Origin: Malachius bipustulatus
Taxonomy: Eukaryota > Arthropoda > Insecta > Coleoptera > Melyridae
NCBI GenBank assembly: GCA_910589415.1
Contig: OU342634.1
Location: 17,047,144 to 17,111,143 of the forward strand
Length of the DNA stretch: 64,000 bases
Direction of reading: 5' to 3'
Shown here: in pieces, positions 62,350 to 64,000 of the stretch
Position numbering within the stretch: the first letter of the stretch is position 1
How the letters are laid out: each line of letters starts with the position of its first letter
Translations under genes and position numbers: made by a program
The notes under the pieces: generated by a model
Told to the model about the DNA's origin: nothing
The model's database searches: none
Seen by the model: the letters and a program-made list of their open reading frames with translations, nothing else

Positions 62350-62396
62350 GGTCTAACTAAAAACGGGGTCTTTCTTAGCTCGTTTTTAGCTAGACC
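62350..62396. repeat. 16-bp hairpin with one mismatch
   Basis: GGTCTAACTAAAAACG and CGTTTTTAGCTAGACC are complementary except at one position, with a loop of about 15 nt. It lies in a block (61980-62450) whose short ORFs I do not recognise. Confidence 0.6.
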
Positions 62397-62509
62397 TGTG
62401 TTTTATGTTTTATATTTTTACAATTTTAATCCTTTTGATATTTTTTGAATGAACTGTCATCTATTTTGAATTTAACTCTTTGAGAAACCTATCTCTAATT
62501 AGCTCTTGG

Positions 62510-62570
62510 CGTGTGCCTGATGATGAGGTTTTTGAACCTCGAAACCAGTCACTCAATCTAATTACACACG
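62510..62570 (+). other. Hammerhead-like CTGATGA-hairpin-GAAAC motif
   Basis: CTGATGA (62517-62523) is followed by T, a perfect 6-bp stem GAGGTT/AACCTC (62525-62540) and GAAAC (62541-62545). CUGANGA-stem II-GAAA is the hammerhead ribozyme core. The extra T before the stem, and the lack of a clear stem III with a cleavage triplet, make activity doubtful. Flanking CGTGTG (62510-62515) and CACACG (62565-62570) are complementary. Such motifs occur in retroelements. Confidence 0.3.
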
Positions 62571-64000
62571 AGTTTTGTGGATTTTTTGACTTTTTATTTC
62601 ATCATATTAACCTTCATTATCATAGAAATATAAAATATAAGTAGTCTTTCTAATTTCAACTTACATTCCCCAATATTCAGAGTCAATTATCGGGGTTAGA
62701 GACAAGTTAGGAATATTAGACTTAAAATTAATTCTGACGATTAGAATAAAAGTATCATCTCCAAACCACTAATTCTTCTTGGAAAGTGCTAAACCTTGCT
62801 TCTAATAGCTTTTGATTCAATCAGCGAAAATGACTCGCCTTTTGCTGGACATTAAGATCAGACAAATTCTAAGGGATATTTCTGAATTAGTAAGTTCTAA
62901 CTTCGGCAAGAGTTCATGAATTACATGAGGGTCAAAACGACCCTCCAAGATTTATACGATCCCCACCACTGTTTCCCAGACCAGACGTCTTCGGGCAGCG
63001 GGGTGTTGGGTGTATGTACAGACGGTGCAGCTCTTGCAAGTATGGCCGAAGGGTCGGAAAAGGCAATACAGACTCCTCGTATTTCCCGAGAACCTGCAAT
63101 AATCCTGTCAGGTTACCGTGTGCATCCCCCCTGGAGGTATTTACTTTATACTGCTGCTATGTTGCGTTGCCCCTACCTGCTTAAGGCACCGTTTATGTGC
63201 TTTTTATGACCCAATTACATGGAACAAGGCGACGAATTCACTGACAAGGGGTAAATTGGCATTCCTGTTTTCTTGGGGAAATTCTAAGAGCTTTGTGGAA
63301 AGATTCGGGTGGTGGAATTAATTGAAATGTTCTTAATTATTTTGATAAAATTTTATGTAGGTAATAGTGGAAAATATAAAATAAACACATCTGTGTAAAA
63401 CAGAAAAATAACAATTTAAGAATAAACTACAGAAATAATTAAACTTCTTCTTGAAAGTTTTAATACTTAGTAGGTATAGAAAGAAGTACTGGATTGTCAG
63501 CAATATAACGGAAAAATAATCAGGGAATGAAGAGAAAAAATTATGACTCCAAGAAGAGAAACAACTGGATCAGGGAACATTTCTGGATATGAACAGAACG
63601 TAAGGCTAAGCTTCAGAGATATTTATTTTGTTCTTATCTTAAAAAGTGCCGTAACAGTTTTATTTTAAACATGATTAAGTTATAATTGGCTTCCATTTCT
63701 TGTTCAATTTTCAAGTTGATTTTCTTGTCTTAAACAGCTAATAAATTTTTTACAGACTTTATTGGTGTGGAAGATCCTATGAAATTCAATTTCAATTTCC
63801 TTAGCGAGATCCGTGAAGAAAAAAATGATGCCTGAAGGACAGCTCACCTGAGACAGAATCTTCGCGTTAATATCCGACATGTTTTCATTAAATAAAAAAA
63901 GTTCCATCTGAGGTGGGAATATTAATTTTTTATAGCACCTTCAATTTGTATTTTTAATCAAATTTTAAATTCACACTACAAATTTTGATTAAATCAAAAT

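Larger units (their letters stand above)
56701..64000. other. Intergenic; hairpins and unrecognised blocks
   Basis: 56860-57420 and 62920-63300 are locally GC-richer. A hairpin TAGCCCAC/GTGGGCTA lies at about 57297-57320. The + frame at 62916-63209 (MNYMRVKTTLQDLYDPHH..) has no recognised domain. No gene is supported. Confidence 0.55.

Overview
The window looks like nuclear DNA from an insect: AT-rich, intron-bearing, almost free of genes and crowded with degraded transposable elements. Evidence includes one spliced cuticle-type gene with an arthropod TATA/TCAGT promoter, RNase H-bearing and APE-type non-LTR retrotransposon relics, a tRNA-derived SINE, a piggyBac-like MITE with TTAA duplications, and many foldback elements with CAGGGTGT-type ends. 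I cannot name the order or species. No bacterial genes, CRISPR arrays or operons are visible.

The only gene I can build with confidence is on the + strand at 40518-43189. It has four coding exons in continuous frame, GT/AG introns, a signal peptide, two glycine-rich blocks flanking a Val-Pro repeat block, a TATA box and initiator at the right spacing, and a poly(A) signal. It probably encodes a secreted structural protein of cuticle or a similar matrix.

Layout: 1-550 is part of a foldback element cut by the window start. 2971-3728, 4034-4459 and 5924-7605 are foldback palindromes, the last one nested. 9245-9700 is a GC-richer block with a core-promoter-like motif and a small ORF. 12400-14420 is a GC-richer block with degenerate ~90-bp tandem repeats and a primer-binding-site-like motif, possibly a retroelement LTR. 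14480-16160 is a non-LTR EN/RT relic. 16375-16605 is a SINE copy. 17838-19500 is a 5'-truncated non-LTR element with RNase H. 20807-21525 is a foldback MITE and 22206-22670 a piggyBac-like MITE. 31.4-32.6 kb holds a retroelement fragment, a hairpin and a triplicated repeat. 33171-33701 and 33930-34936 are two adjacent foldback elements. 40461-43364 is the cuticle-type gene. 46960-48720 is a compound inverted repeat. 48925-49165 is a second copy of the SINE in opposite orientation. 55836-56248 is another foldback element. The rest is AT-rich DNA in which I see no supported gene.

The most striking theme is inverted-repeat architecture. At least seven foldback or long-TIR elements lie in 64 kb. 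Several share a conserved internal core around a 'GCCGCCATATT' motif although their terminal sequences differ.
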